Shown here one piece after another: positions 11,752 to 25,549 of a DNA stretch of 64,000 nt. The notes under the pieces were generated by a model. The model was not told the origin of the DNA and searched no databases. It worked only from the letters and a program-made list of their open reading frames with translations. The position numbers were made by a program, and so were the translations under genes. Position 1 is the first letter of the stretch, and every line of letters starts with the position of its first letter. This DNA is from Glandiceps talaboti (lineage: Eukaryota > Hemichordata > Enteropneusta > Spengelidae): the NCBI RefSeq assembly GCF_964340395.1, contig NC_135568.1:8741776-8805775 (forward strand), read 5' to 3'.

Positions 11752-12205
11752 ATGGAGGGCCAACCGACTAGGGAGAAAACAGTGAAAATAGCAATCGACG
11801 TGGAACCAGAGCGTCCTCCAAGACGTAGACGAAGTCCCAAGGATCAATGTTTTTATTATTTTCGAAAATTTATACAGTTTATCTGTTCTTATATTGGCCT
11901 GACCAGTATTTTGGTCGGCTATGTTTTTATCGGTGCCGTTGTCTTTCGAAGTTTGGAACAGCCTGCAGAGAAAGAAGTAGCACACTTAGTGAAATTAGAA
12001 AGAGAACAATTACTATCCGATATAGAAAAGCGTTGTATTGCGTTACCGACGAACTGGACCGAAACCATGGGAAGGGCTCGTTTACTGAAATTTGAGGCAG
12101 AACTGAGCAGGTATATCACGCGACGTGGATACTCAAGCAATAAGGTTAACAAATGGAACTTCTTCGGCTCACTTCTTTTTTCATTAACAGTGATAACCAC
12201 TATCG
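11752..12205 (+). CDS. Two-pore-domain potassium channel (K2P/KCNK), first coding exon, partial
   Basis: This exon encodes the first 151 residues, plus one base of codon 152, of a K2P potassium leak channel, a plasma-membrane protein that sets resting potential. Residues 1-40 are cytosolic and basic, with RRRRSP at 24-29, a possible basophilic kinase site. M1 spans about 43-65 and ends in the family motif GAVVF (61-65) followed by LEQP (68-71). Residues 72-130 match the extracellular cap, with Cys95 and an N-glycosylation sequon NWT at 101-103. The pore helix starts at W135 and runs into TVITTIG (146-152), the first half of the P1 selectivity filter. The frame then meets GGTAAGT, a consensus donor splitting the first filter glycine codon in phase 1, the intron position known for this family. 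ATG 11752 was chosen because an in-frame TAG lies at 11710-11712 with no ATG between them. M2, P2, M3 and M4 are absent. The K2P subfamily cannot be assigned from this part alone. Confidence 0.93.
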
Positions 12206-12211
12206 GTAAGT
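12206..12211 (+). other. Splice donor of K2P intron 1
   Basis: GTAAGT directly follows the first G of the selectivity-filter glycine codon. Without splicing the frame runs on to a stop near 12304 and loses all similarity to the family, so the open frame beyond 12205 is read-through into the intron. The next exon should start with GN followed by a Tyr (or Phe) codon and a Gly codon. A by-eye search of the plus strand to 64000 found none behind a good acceptor. Confidence 0.9.
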
Positions 12212-14585
12212 ATACCTACTTTTCTGTTTTAGTTATATCGCCAGCGGTGAAGGAGAATGCCTGTGGCTTCACGCGGGGGCGGACTATGTTGTACGACTTG
12301 TATTAATTAGCTGCCTTGCTGTTTTATAAAGCGACCCCAATCTTTGAAGTAAATTAAGACTTCCCCAACGTCCCCAAGAACAGAGTGGCAGAATTTAGAC
12401 GAAGCCAAATTATGCCAAGGTCTGTGTTTGATAGTCAAAACAGTCGGCTATTTTTAGAGTGAAAACTAGCGATTGCTACACAGCTGTATATAGTGAAAAC
12501 ATACTAGTGTCCGCACGGTAGAGAATGTAATGGAAAACAAAAACTACGGCCCGCGATGGCGTATTTCATTTGACGCGAGGTTACGTTTGTACGTCTGGGA
12601 ATGCAAATTAACTTTTAATTTGCTGAATTCGGATTAGTTCCCATAAATGTCTGCTGGAATGTTAGAAATCATATATACTTAAATGTAACAAAATCTGTTC
12701 TTGGTGAGACTAGAATTAGATGTGGAATATAACTTACGAGTTTTATTCCACGGACTTGAATTACTGGTCTGAGTGCGAGGTTAAAACGTACCAAGTCAGT
12801 AGTCTTTTTATACTCCGGTTGAATATCAGAGTCTATCTACTTGTATACACACCGACGTCTTTGCTTACATTCTACATAACTGCATAGACATGTACCCTCT
12901 ACAAGACGTTATAAGATATCAGCAATGGTATGTAATGTTTAATGATAGAAACTGTGGCTATTGTACCCTTTGTCGTATAATCTCTGTCTTGTAAATGATA
13001 GGTAATTAGAAATTAAATCAATGTTTCTCCTTGATTTAAATTTAATGTAATTACTGAGGTAAACTCAACAGGGTAATGACAGATCCTTATCCGTGAATCC
13101 CTCATGAGGCCATTGCTAGTGTAAAAATACCACCGGGGTGACAAATGGCTCGTGGTTGCTCTAACCGAGACCTTGATTTGCCAGAGCGGCTAGAACAGCG
13201 ATGTGATTTCAACGTCCCGGCCAGGTCTTAAGTGGTAAATTGAACAAATGAAGATAAACTCGACTGTTAGGATTTACGCAGTCAAATGTTGATCCACCGA
13301 TTAATGACAGGGAATGAATCACATATCAACAGAGTGTATCAACCAGCTGTGCTTACCCTCTCAATTTAGTCGCAGAAAATAGTACCGTTCGGGAGTAATT
13401 GGAGACCAACAGATGCCAACTTCCCATGTTATCAAATTATTTGCATATCATCAGAGAGAGGGGGGTGGGTGGGGGTGGGGACGGCTGAATGGTTTCGAGC
13501 AGATTGATCGTGTCATCATATATCTCACTGTTACATGGTAATAACTGTCAGTCCTTGTGAACTTTTGCTCTTTTCAAAATAATCATGTAATTCGCTACAC
13601 ATATATTCTAGTCCACCAAGAATAGGATTTTATAGATCACGTGACAGACTTCAGTCGTCTGTATCAGCATAAATCTCACCAAAGAAAATAACGGAACACA
13701 TTAATCCAATAATACAATCTCGTTTTCTTTTATTTATTTTGTCGTCTCACATCCGTTCTATATACCGAACTACTTCCACTCGTCAGCGTCAAAATCTCGT
13801 ATATTTTTTATCGTCTGATGGACGGTTGCACGAACAGGCGTACTACCTCTCTCAACAAGCTAAGGCAGCAAATGTCGTCGGAAGGTTTCACTTGGTAATT
13901 CACACAATATAAATGTTTATCGATGACTCCCTCCCTTAACTGATAAGATCTGACCCCTCCAATGATCCTACGATAGATATGTATACACACGCGTAATAGC
14001 ACTTGTGCTACTGTACCTTACTCAGATGTGGTTCCATTTTCAGTAAGTTGTTATAATAAGACTTATTCCTGATTGTTTACTTTGTCTCCAAAATTTATTT
14101 CTGTTCTGCTCTCTAATAAGCATTTGCTTGTCTGCATTAATACTACCATATGTCTAAGTATAGAAGGGAAACCTGATAACTAGCAACGTATGAGATTTAA
14201 ATGTCAACATTCAAGTGACCACACACTCAACTTTCCCTGATAAAAATACGAGTGCACAGAACGAGGCTTGCAGAGAAAACCAATCTGGGTACGTTGGGTC
14301 CACACCGCCTTAAGTTGCTTATCTAGACACTTAACGACGGCAAACATTTCTCTACATTATTTGCTGATTGTGTTTGGTGTGAGTGATTACTAATCTAAGT
14401 GGACACACAAGACTCCTAACCTCAAACAAACTGATGATGAACTAGTAACATTCAAATGGTTGACGTATTTTATATGTATAGTCTATTTCATACATCTCAT
14501 ACCTACACACAATACATAAAGCAAGGATAACATGTTCAGAAGCTCTAAAATTGTATATTACCAAATCTCAATAAACCACAATAAT

Positions 14586-14586
<1 letters not shown>
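12212..14586. other. Presumed K2P intron sequence, no other gene
   Basis: AT-rich apart from a G-rich run near 13457-13482. No second K2P exon was found. Confidence 0.5.

Positions 14587-14678
<92 letters not shown>
14587..14678. repeat. (TA)n microsatellite
   Basis: About 46 uninterrupted TA units, followed directly by the (ATAC)n array. Confidence 0.98.
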
Positions 14679-14681
<3 letters not shown>

Positions 14682-14689
14682 GTGTGTGT

Positions 14690-14705
14690 TGCATACATAC
14701 ATACA

Positions 14706-14739
<34 letters not shown>

Positions 14740-14900
14740 CATGCATACATACATGCACGCATACATGCATACATGCATGCATGTACGCACGCACACACAT
14801 ACATATATACACATACATAAATACATACATACATACATACATACATACATACATACATACATACATACATACATACATACATACATACATACATACATAC
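14690..14900. repeat. (ATAC)n microsatellite with degenerate centre
   Basis: Two clean ATAC blocks (about 14692-14733 and 14820-14900) flank a stretch with ATGC, CACG and CACA variants. Confidence 0.97.
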
Positions 14901-15656
14901 AGGTGTCATAAAGTTATACATCGAAACAGTGCAGAGTATGATATCATGTTAAGTGTCTTCAACAGAAGTTATTCTAAAAGTTCCTCCAGTCTGGCAATAA
15001 TAAAAGTCAATATTCACTACCGTATTTCTATATTTACTTAATGCGATTGACAGTTTGCAATATTTGAATAGCAACAAAACAGCAATAATAAAGTTAATAG
15101 GGTACAACCGTTCTCTAAAGCTAATGAAATTTACATAGATTATTTGGCTACCTTAGATAGGCTGGATTACACAAAATATCCGTATCCATGGCAACCAACT
15201 ATCTCTTCTTTGTCCACATGTAAAGTAATTAACATTCAGTACTATTGGAGGAAAATGGTGAACATTTTAGAAAAATATAAAGTGATTATGTGTTAGATAA
15301 AGGCACCTGATCTGAGTTGCATACTGGCCCTTTGAGTGTAAGTTAGGATGCTAATTGAGTTTTCATACAGGCGCTAGTTCACCTTTTAAAGTATATGTGT
15401 ACAATAGTGTAGGCCAAGCGTTCTTAGTGCAGGAGTCATATTACATTATAACAAACGAAGTCTTATCTAATATTTGTACCTTAGGCATCTTAACGTCGTG
15501 TCGAAATGAAAGGTGGTAATATTTACTCCTTTTGCACTTTTAAGATGGATAGTGTGTGACTGCGCTGCACATCGACAATGAGCATGCATTTATCTTGCAT
15601 TATTTGCTCTTTACTTACATACAATATATCTACACTCAGGAAAATAGCGACAACAC

Positions 15657-15778
<122 letters not shown>

Positions 15779-18700
15779 GTGATCATGAATAGAATCTAGC
15801 GTGACACGTATTAACAATAATGCTTTTTATGTTTCGTAACTTTCAGGCGCCATTTTTTTTGCTTTCGTAATGTGATGTCTTGCAAAACAACTTACATACA
15901 ATCTCAGAAGATGGTGTTACAACCTCTATTTTTTGAATAGCTTTAGTAATTATTTGAAAAAGAGACACACATAATTGAAATAGAAACTTAAGAGTTAGCA
16001 TTTCGGTTTGTAAAAACCAATCAATGTATGATGGATTTCCACTGGCCAGTGTAATAGTATTACACATAGACATATTTCGAAGTCACTTGTACATTTGATA
16101 TGACATATAATACTCTTCAGCACAGTTTAAGTTAAGAAAACAATTTGATTGATAAATATAATTGTTTCAACAGTGAATTGGAGTTTCGGCTATGATCATT
16201 TCTAAAAGTATTTCCACTGTTTGGAAGCATATAATATTTTTGTCGTATTATGTTCCGTCATAATGTGTACACTTGCTTTGTGCGAATGACAGAAGGACGT
16301 GGTGAAGTATAATGTATATAGAAAATTCGGGTACTAGAATATATCACCCTTAAACTAAGATATGCTAAAGTATCGAATAAATAGAGGTGAGAAATAATAG
16401 GCTATTTCCCCATTAACTAATTACTTCAACACCTCATTGTCTACAAATGTGTATAGCAATTGCAAACGCTCTGTTGTAATCAAATTTACACGATGAAAAA
16501 ACAATCTCGTGGAAAGTGTATTTCGATGCAAAGAATTTGCCGGAATGGAGTGATAAAGCATTGAGAAAATGCACAATGAAATAATCGTAGAGTATTTTCT
16601 CCTTAAATAATCCAGATACAACTAACCTGTGACAATTGCAATCGAGTTCTATCAATACACATAGCCTGTTAAATATATATGATAAATCCCCCAACCCCAC
16701 CCCACCCCGACGAAAACGTTTTGTAGAAAGTGTATTTCGTTACACAAAGAATTATGGCAACTTTTATCGATACAATCATTTGACAACTTTAGCGAATTAA
16801 AATGCTATTAAATAGTTCTTTTTGTTGTGTAAATCACCATACTAAAGTAATCATGTATGTCAGCATATGAACAAATCCTAGCTTTTATGTACCACCCACT
16901 GAATGTTATGTATGTATCGATCGGGTGTCGAACAGCAGATCACAACTTTATTGCTTTTAACCAACTCACCAGCTTTTAATCAGTTCATTTGAAAGTTTAT
17001 ACCTTGTAAAGCAAAACTATTTTCTCGAGATTCGTGCAATTTAACTTACAAGCATAATGGAATATATAAAAATCAAATGTTTTCCTTACTGTTTTAAGTC
17101 ACATTATTTTTTTTATATCATTCTTGTCTTCAAATCGACTTTTCAAATCTTTTAAAATGAGGTTATTTCACAATACGCCCGAATGTGGTCATGCGAACTA
17201 AAATACGAGAAAACATTCTTATCATTTGATATTTTGCCTATTTCCCCCAATATTGGCGAAAATCAGTTTAAATTCATTCAGTTCTGCATGTCTTCTGCTG
17301 GCAGGTGAGTCAATTTGCATATGCATGGATACTTTCCTACGTCACAAAAGGAACACACAGACGAGGTAAAATTATGTGTATTTGAGTGGTGAGTGGCAGA
17401 CCATCAAGAATCGGATTCTATCGTAAATGACGTAATGACAAGAGCACTAAAACGATAACGAATGTTTAATACACAGTATTACTGCTGACAGCAGGATGAC
17501 TGTTTAGCTTGCATTTGCACTGTGTTTTAAACTATTTGGTGAAACTGCATTTAATGGTCTGTAGTTGGCTGTTTTGCCAACCCTATGATTTCTCCAATTT
17601 GCCATCATAAATTACCTTCTATAACCTGCTTAGAAATCTTAGAATTTCGGGTGATTTACTCCTTGCTGATTCAGGCGCAAATTCGACCAAATTTGACATA
17701 ATTTCGAGAATTCAGATTTGATTGAAAAGTCCCATGAAAGAACAGCTGACAATAATAGTTAAAAGAATGAAATGCCATTAAGGTTGAAATGTAGCCTTTG
17801 AGTGACTGTCAAAATTGTTTCCAAGGTTTTTATTGAATTTGTAGGAGGTCCATTGACATCGGAGACCGAGTCGTGGCTTTTAGTGTTACTATGTTGTAGT
17901 CATTCGACTTTTCTCTCTCCTATGACATAGCTATATTATCTTAAACGAGCTATCTATATTGACTTGTGCCACAGCCAATTAAAAGCTCAAGCTACTCAAC
18001 ACATGTCTTGATTTCGACACATACCTCAACTGCAACTACAAATCCTCTAGAAAATGGATTTTGTCGTCTTCAATTTTAGTAGGTGTTTTCACTCCCACAA
18101 GACCCACTACGGTTTCAGTACTTTCCATTAGCGCCTACTAATCCAGCCAGCTAACTACCATTTTGTACTGTTCTCGGGAGTATTTATCACATACAGTTAT
18201 ACATTTTAACTAGCGTTTTCTGTTTACGACAGTTCCTCTTCATTTCCTCCATCATACCACTCTCTGTAATCATGATCAATGCGTTGCCTATTAATCAAAA
18301 TCAGCTAAACATCTGGCTTATCTGCTTCAGATTTTCCAAATTTCAATTGACATGTCATATTTCACTAAATCTTTTTTCTCCTCTCTACTGCATACAAAAT
18401 ATTGGTAATGTACATATCAATGTTTACGCATTACTTTTGTTTTTAAAAATTGAATAAATTCACAGCCCAACGTATGAATTAAGAGGGAGGTCATTAGAAA
18501 TGTTCTTCAATCCTAAATCGTTTCATAATAGGGTCATGTGCTGATGTATGGAGACAAGGGCAAACACATGGATATTATCACTATTGAAACGACGGTGATA
18601 ACCTTACCATATCACTCAGCTGTAATCAACGAGAGTGAACAGTAAAACCATGAGTTTCGTGGATCTCTGGTAAACTCGCTGAACTGGAAAGATATTTCGA

Positions 18701-20202
18701 ATTATCAGCATTCTTACGTCTTAAGGAATAACACCGTTCACGTGGATCTCAACATGTAATTATATGGTCCGCTTAACAATCTAAGTTTTCTATCTGCTTC
18801 GACTGGAAAATTGAAATCTCCTTTATAATTTTGTGGAGGATTACACTGAGAATGACTGTACAGACAAATTTGCTTATTTCATCTTTTCTCGACATTCAGC
18901 GTCGTAAATTATTTGAAACGCTCGGTGACAAAAGCTTTAACTTGCCATTTCAACACGTGTCTAGAATACCAACACATGAAAATATATCTCTGAGTGTGCG
19001 GACAAATATGAAAGTATGGAATAGTTGTAGTGCGCGTGATAATACTAAAATTCTGTGGTCAGTCATGCGTACTATTTTGAGCCTGAGCGTGTCATATCAT
19101 GCGTGCGATAGCTCAGATATTTTCAGATATAAGTTATTGGGATAATGATTTTACTGTGAATCCGTAGGGAATGGCCAAATGATCAAATCTACCGAGACTA
19201 GAAAATGATTGATATTATAGCAGACACTGATTACAGAAAACTGTGATAATACCAAGTGACAGGGTATTGCGTTCGCCCCTGCTTCAGTAAACGTTATCAT
19301 TAAGTACGGGTTGGAAGTCATCTCAATAATGCTTGCATGGTAAAATTATCTAGCTTTTTAGAATTGTTTGCAAAGAATGTTTTGTATGTTTATAGCTTCA
19401 TTTATCACCGTTGTGCACTTGAAGGTTACTGTGTATATATAATGCCTAAGGGGTTTTGATAACATGCATTATTCTTAAGTGGCGAGTAATTTATCATTTG
19501 AAAGTAATGTCCAGGTGATAATAAACACCAACAAGTTTGTACTTTTAAAGTTTGTACTTTTAAAGTTGCAACTGGCAAGCCAGTGCAGGTTTAGGGCTAT
19601 CTTAATTGTTTATCCTTGACTGGATTTCATAACTCTGACTGTTGTCAAACCAGAAACAGATGAAAACAATCATTGATAACAATTCTCTACTGACTTGTAA
19701 CGAGTGATAAAGTACACCATATACGGGTGTACCTTACGCAAAGGCAAATCACCCTGTCATACAATTACTAATTAATCGGCTACAAGCTGACTTCAGTACT
19801 CGCGAACAGTAAATCAACAGATTGCCACTTCATTTTTACTGCTTTTGATTTTATGATAAATATCGGTTTCTTAAAATAGTCATATCAAAGAAAAGTTGAT
19901 GCTATACCTGGGGCCCCATCTTCGTATACACTAAGTGTACAATATGCAAATGTATGATACATGTTAGAAAACCTATTTAGAAGAAATTGTCAATACGGAT
20001 GTTTGAGCGCCACAAAAAGACTTAGATAGGAAACTGTATTTTTTCGTATTTTTGGTAACCAACATATTATGTCATAACATCATTTCAATATTATAACTGG
20101 ACACCTGTTGAAATTCCTACCAGTTGCATAATATGATTCGACATGTTTTGGCAGTTGCAATAATTTATTAATACATGAAATAAAATATTTTTAGTTAAAT
20201 CT
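15779..20202. other. No gene seen; one weak duplication
   Basis: Two related segments, GTGGAAAGTGTATTTCGATG near 16510 and GTAGAAAGTGTATTTCGTTA near 16724, lie about 215 bp apart, each followed by CAAAGAATT. The rest is AT-rich with only chance-length ORFs. Confidence 0.5.
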
Positions 20203-20420
20203 ATAAAGCTACAGACTGTGTCCCTTTAAACAAAAATAACCACCAAATACCATAAAGTTACAGACTGTGCCCCTTTAAACAAAAATAACCACCAAAGACC
20301 ATAAAGTTACAGACTGTGTCCCTTTAAACAAAAATAACCACCAAATACCATAAAGTTACAGACTGTATCTCTTTACTCAAAGCGAACCGCCGAGACTCGT
20401 ACAATTACAGACTGTGTATG
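20203..20420. repeat. 49-bp minisatellite, four copies plus a fragment
   Basis: Units start at 20203, 20252, 20301 and 20350, exactly 49 bp apart. Each begins ATAAAG(C/T)TACAGACTGTG. The first three are nearly identical through CCCTTTAAACAAAAATAACC. The fourth diverges in its second half, and a fifth partial unit follows with TTACAGACTGTG near 20404. Confidence 0.95.
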
Positions 20421-21313
20421 TTTAATTATCTGTATATGAATTAGAAGTTAAACGCCAGATCGAATAGCTGGTAAAATGTAACATTATAAAGTTAGCGGTT
20501 CGTGATATTGCAATCAACTTCAAAATTGTGTCACATAATACTAGTGTGTAATTAACAGGGGTAGTCATGATATCAATTATAATTCATGAATCAAAAGTTA
20601 ATCTTAATAAGTTATAGCAATAACTACAGTAGGACATGAAGATTGCACGAGGCAAGTAATTTTAGCATATATAATATTTGGTATTTCGTTATTTAATAAG
20701 ACAGTGCGTACTATATTAGAGTTAGTAATAATGTTGAGTATGCGAGGATTAGAAGGCTTTGACTATTGTCATTAATTCTATCATAATATGATCCCAATTA
20801 CAGCACTAGAACGCGTCGAACGATCAATATTAGTCCCAGTGTATGATTGATAGTTCCTCTATGAATACTGTGTGACCTTTGACCCATTAATGGTAATTGC
20901 TGATGTGGTTGTTTTTACACATAAGCGAGTTATAGAACAATAAATACAACATTTGTTTCCAATATGAGTCTACGTTTGTGTTGAAATCACTCTTTTAGTT
21001 GTCAAACACAAATTCCACGAAGAGGTTCATCTGATTGAATTCCACTGGGTCATTCTAACATCGGCCAAGGAACACATATAAATCATCAGAAAATCCTATT
21101 TTCATCAATTTGTAATCTCTCTTGATTTTCTCTCGAATTATATATTTAAATTCGATATTTATGAAATTGAAATTCAACACATTTATGTTATGTTCGGGGA
21201 AAATTATTCGAAGTGTGCATATATTTAAATGACATAAACATGAAGATATAAACAAAGAGATAAACAAATAAACCACCAAAAGTAAAAGTAATATACGTAT
21301 ACATACATACATT
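20421..21313. other. No recognisable feature
   Basis: AT-rich, no supported gene. Confidence 0.55.
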
Positions 21314-21374
21314 TCAAGTCCCTAGGGGTACTACTTGGCTACCAGAGCCATACATATGTAAAACGTAAATAAAT
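21314..21374. repeat. Dispersed 60-bp repeat, copy 1
   Basis: A segment starting TCAAGTCCCTAGGGGTACTA is almost identical to 46051-46109. Both copies continue through TTGGCTACCAGAGCCA and ACATATGTA. A (GA)n(GACA)n array follows directly in copy 2, and about 590 bp later in copy 1. It may be the end of an interspersed element. Confidence 0.8.
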
Positions 21375-21375
21375 A

Positions 21376-21545
21376 AAATTTCCCGTGGTTCGAAGTAGAG
21401 CGGGAAATTATTGTCTTTGCATGACGTAATCATTATACGCGCCAATCGGTGGCAAGCTTTGCACAGGTGTTCTGTGCAACGTGGTGTATTTAAACGAATG
21501 TTTGGGAGTATTCGTCAGTCTAGCATTGCCACTTTGTGCAGCGAT
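21376..21545 (+). promoter_or_regulatory. Promoter-like cluster resembling a histone-type promoter
   Basis: In order: a hairpin with arms AATTTCCCG and CGGGAAATT near 21378-21411, an octamer-like TTTGCAT at about 21416, a TGACGTAA site, CCAAT at about 21442, and a TATA-like TATTTAAA at about 21487 followed by CAGTCTAGCATT. This order resembles animal histone proximal promoters. No histone coding sequence follows, so it may be a decayed copy or chance. Confidence 0.25.
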
Positions 21546-21662
21546 ATACACTCCAAAAAAAAAGTTAGTTTTTTAGTCTGGCAACATTCGGTTTCTTTCG
21601 GAATTCATTTTTTGTTCTTTTTTGGCCTTTTACGTATTCTGTAAAAAAGATACTCGACTTTT

Positions 21663-21878
21663 TTAGCACCTGCAGCATTGCATTCGAGTACAGGTTTCCC
21701 GAAGTTGTTTCCCTAAGAATTGCAGGGCTTTTATTTCTGTTTTTTCCTGGGCTGCCAGGTGCTCCTTGTACTTTTTGAGATTCGTTTTATTCAGACCTCT
21801 CCCGTAATGTTTTCCGGGGTCTTTCGCAAGTTTCGTACCGGTAGCCAGCCAATTATAAAGTTCTGCGTGGCCGTGCAC
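21663..21878 (-). CDS. Unidentified 71-codon ORF, possible gene or transposon fragment
   Basis: This minus-strand frame opens with ATG and ends at TAA. The peptide is charged and does not look like translated repeat: a Trp-containing N-terminus (ELYNWLATGTKLAKDPGKHYG), a Lys/Glu-rich middle (KKYKEHLAAQ) and a Cys-rich end (CTRMQCCRC). The DNA is richer in G+C than its surroundings, which supports a coding past. No family is recognised. It lies inside a block bounded by a dispersed repeat and a compound microsatellite, so a transposon remnant is as likely as a small host exon. Confidence 0.25.
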   Translation of the reverse strand: MHGHAELYNWLATGTKLAKDPGKHYGRGLNKTNLKKYKEHLAAQEKTEIKALQFLGKQLRETCTRMQCCRC

Positions 21879-21957
21879 ACATTAAACAGGCAACGCTTCC
21901 TCCTACTATGACTTGCGTCATGTGAGTGTTTGAAATTGTGTGTGTAGTCTGGTTAAG

Positions 21958-22115
<158 letters not shown>

Positions 22116-25030
22116 ACAGAGAGAGTTTGTTTTATGACTTGAAATAAAAAATTCCGAATAGAAAGGGCATTAAGTCCCTATATGTTGTAGTGTTTTGATA
22201 ACTTACTTGTTTTACCGAATTAAAACGGAATACATTTTGATTATTGCCATAAACGTGTTTTGTTACATTCCGCCATAGCTACTGTTTAAATACCACAGTT
22301 GCGTCGTGTATGTAACGGCTAGAGCTCGAGAATCCCACTATTTATCCAAATTTATTTTAGATAGACTTTAATATACCTCTAAAACCAATGTTGCTATTTT
22401 CAGTACATCATCAGCGTTCAATTTTAGGTTACTGATGTCTTCCCTCCCATTCCAATCTGTTTTCCATCATTAGGGATCGATACTCAAAAGAATGATATAC
22501 ACGTCCAGAATAAACATTGTAACGTCTTTTTGTACAGGAAAGCCATGGCAAGAGATCACTTGAACCGATGAAATACGTCAGTAGTGTTTCTGCTATTTGC
22601 CATTACCTATACAAATAAACATAGCAAATGTCATAGGTCCATTCACATATGTGTGGAGTGAGACACTAGTGAGAGATAACAATCTTGAACTTGAACACAT
22701 TATATGAAACAAGTGTCTGCGGTTGAGCCGAGGAGAAATGAAAATAACAGATTGTATCGGTTTTATTGCTGGGCAATTAAGCACACAATGCGTCGTAATA
22801 GGTCTTTTCAATCAACAGAAAGCTGGGAATGTGGTACGATTTAGCTAGTAATTGTTCTTAATGTTAGCAGAAGATAAAACGAGAAGTGCATTTGTATGAA
22901 ATATTACTGAATATAGCCGTAATGTGAATGTAATGTTAAAATAATATCAGCATTGCTTACTATGACAGTTGTAAGGAACGTTGGCTACTGAAATGAGCCC
23001 TTCCAACTCTGTATGCATTAATGTATAAGTTATACATCCCATAATATAATTTTAAGATAATAAAAACCCGTATTAATATGGATAGTGTTTGGATAATTTG
23101 AATTTGAACACTCAGTGTTATGGTAAAAAAAAGATGTGAGTTTTTAAAAAACGGGCGTCTGATTCTTCCACTGTAATGGTTTTACCACTATCTTATACCA
23201 CATCAAATGTTTAAATGGTTCAATGCAGAGATAAGTGCAACATCTGTATCTCTGGTATGACGTGTAGAAGGCAATGGAGGGTCAGAGTTCATGGCAAATT
23301 AACCTTACCCTGACATTTACAAGAAGGCATACATACTTTGAACAAACTAACCTTGTATAGGGGGCAGGAGTACGAACAGGAAACATTAACACATGACTTG
23401 CAAAGAATTCTACATGTTTAGCATTCAAATTACGTTGCTGATACAAGACTTCAAGTGTTGAAAAGTCAAATGAACCAAATAATCTTTAGTTTTTGAGATT
23501 CTAAACTTGACCTGTACTCACTTCCAACATTAAATTTGCTTCAGTTGATCATTGGCACTGTATACTAAAAGAATTCGAAATATATGTTGTGAATATTTTA
23601 TATTATATGTATATATAGTTATAAATTTACACAAAATAGATTTATTTTTTGTCTTACATATATTGCTGTTTATGTAGAGTTTAGTAGATTAATATTTATT
23701 AGCACGAATACATTGATGAATCCATTTTTGCATATTTAATTAGATGACCGTGACGTTGTTTTACGTAGGAGCACTCACTCGTTCAGTGAGTGAATAAACT
23801 TGACGTTTATAGTACCACAGTTGTTGATGACATCAAAATCTAGCAAAGTTCATGGTCATAAACAAAAGCTAGAATACTACAAGTCATTTTGCTTTTCAAA
23901 GCCAGATCCCCTTTTACCGGATAACATATCATGTACTAAATTGTGTCCAAATCTCATAATTGCCTCCCAAATGGAAACCATATTTATGACTGACTTTGTA
24001 ATGGATAGGACAAAGAACAGAAAAGTTGGCCCTAAATCGCCCCATGGTATTTACGCTACACTTCTCCAAGTCGTGCAACCTATTTTGTGTATTTTTGTAT
24101 TTGCATAAACCTATTTTTTTAAGCCTTCTATCTCTGTACCTTTAGTATGGTCACATCTGACCAAATTCGTCTATCGAAACATCTCAACGACAGCAGAGGC
24201 ATGCTCCTAAACCGTGCTAATACAACAGAAGTGTGAACTTTGATACTCTTCATAATGATATATGTAACATTAGCTAGCTGTTATGAACGAAGCATTCCAT
24301 TCACAAAGAAACCATCCATTATTGTAATAATAGAGAAAAAAGCTATATGTTTATCCATTTCATGTAATATATAAAACAAATTTTGGACGATGTATTACCA
24401 TAAAAACCTTTAGGACAGAAGATGAGTTACAAGATTCAATTGCACGAATTATGGGAGAACATTTATAGCTTTATACCAACGAGCTCAGATTTCTGATGGA
24501 ACTTGAAGCGCCATACATACGCTCAAACTCTTTAAAACAGAATCTATTTAGTCGACAGCGTCTGGACATTTTACAGCACGTTCTTCATAAAAAAAGACTG
24601 ATGGCGACAGCTGTCAACATAAGTTTCTACTTTTATGACTTAAGTTGAAAACCTAAATACAGTATTTATGATTGAAACACTTTTAGCATTCGATTATTAA
24701 ACGGACTGTCTTATTTTATGTTTTTAATCTTCTCTGTGAATGACCTTGGGAAGTTTATGATTATAATAACAAATTGAACCTAGACTTGAATTTGACTGCC
24801 CAGTGCTAGATTTATAGTCATAATTTCACACTCATACACATACATATTACTTAATACCTTATGTATACATTGGCAATTCGCAAGCAAGTGTTGTGTGATT
24901 TAGTATTACAGATTAAGTTTTAATAGTTCATATAATGTATGGATTTGTTTTCCCTACCAGTTAGTGCCCATTTTGTGCATACAATATTTGATAATTGTCT
25001 GTTATACCCCATGTCGTTCTCAGAAGAGTA
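22116..25030. other. No gene seen
   Basis: AT-rich. A short perfect hairpin, CACTCACT and AGTGAGTG around a 5-base loop, lies at 23772-23792. A 102-codon plus-strand frame at 23800-24108 lacks an ATG at its start and any recognised domain, and is of chance length. Confidence 0.5.
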
Positions 25031-25300
25031 CTCGTGTAATAAAAAGGTAACCCATGTAATAAAAGTTACCCATGTAATAATAAGATAACCCATGTAATAA
25101 TAAGACAACCCATGTAATAATAGATTACCCATGTAATAATAAGATAATCCTCTTAAAGATAGGATAACCCATAGAATGATAAGAAAACCCGTACCGTGAC
25201 AAGATGGCAAATGCAAACAATAACCAGAACGACCATGCGATAAGAAGATCACCCATGCAATAATAAGATTACCTGTGTAATAACAAGATAAAGGCAAACT
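25031..25300. repeat. Degenerate 18-20-bp minisatellite
   Basis: Units of the form ACCCATGTAATAATAAGATA begin at 25050, 25068, 25088, 25108 and 25127, then decay to about 25300. The 125-codon minus-strand ORF here is a by-product of the repeat (recurring Tyr-Tyr-Tyr-Met-Gly). Confidence 0.9.
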
Positions 25301-25410
25301 TAAAACACGTCTTTTAAAATAGTAAAATGAACGCTATTGATTAAATTAACACGTGTACTATATAGTCATTTTTAGCCATTTGTCATTATTTTAATCAATG
25401 TCTTGAAGTT

Positions 25411-25454
25411 TACCTTTGTTTGTTTGTTTGTTTGTTTGTTTGTTTGTTTGTTTG
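25411..25454. repeat. (TTTG)n microsatellite
   Basis: About eleven TTTG units. Confidence 0.95.
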
Positions 25455-25549
25455 CCTTCTACCTTATTGATACTGTATGTGCAGCGGTTGCGAATATTTA
25501 AAAAAAAATAGAAAACGCGCTTGAGAAATAAAAAAAACTATAAAATATA

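Noticed and set aside
12206-12306. Extension of the K2P frame to the stop near 12304
   Set aside because: Similarity stops exactly at the GTAAGT donor. The remainder is intron read-through.
14532-15041. 169-codon ORF, the second longest in the window
   Set aside because: It consists of Tyr-Ile and His-Thr-Tyr-Ile repeats from (TA)n and (ATAC)n arrays.
21376-21410. tRNA gene suggested by GGTTCGAAG near 21388
   Set aside because: No A box at the right spacing and no cloverleaf. The motif lies in a short hairpin loop.
23800-24108. 102-codon plus-strand frame
   Set aside because: No ATG at its start, no recognised domain, no clear splice sites. Several frames of about this length are expected by chance in 64 kb of AT-rich DNA.
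24920-25297. 125-codon minus-strand ORF with a membrane-like composition
   Set aside because: Repeating Tyr-Tyr-Tyr-Met-Gly units mirror the 18-20-bp minisatellite.
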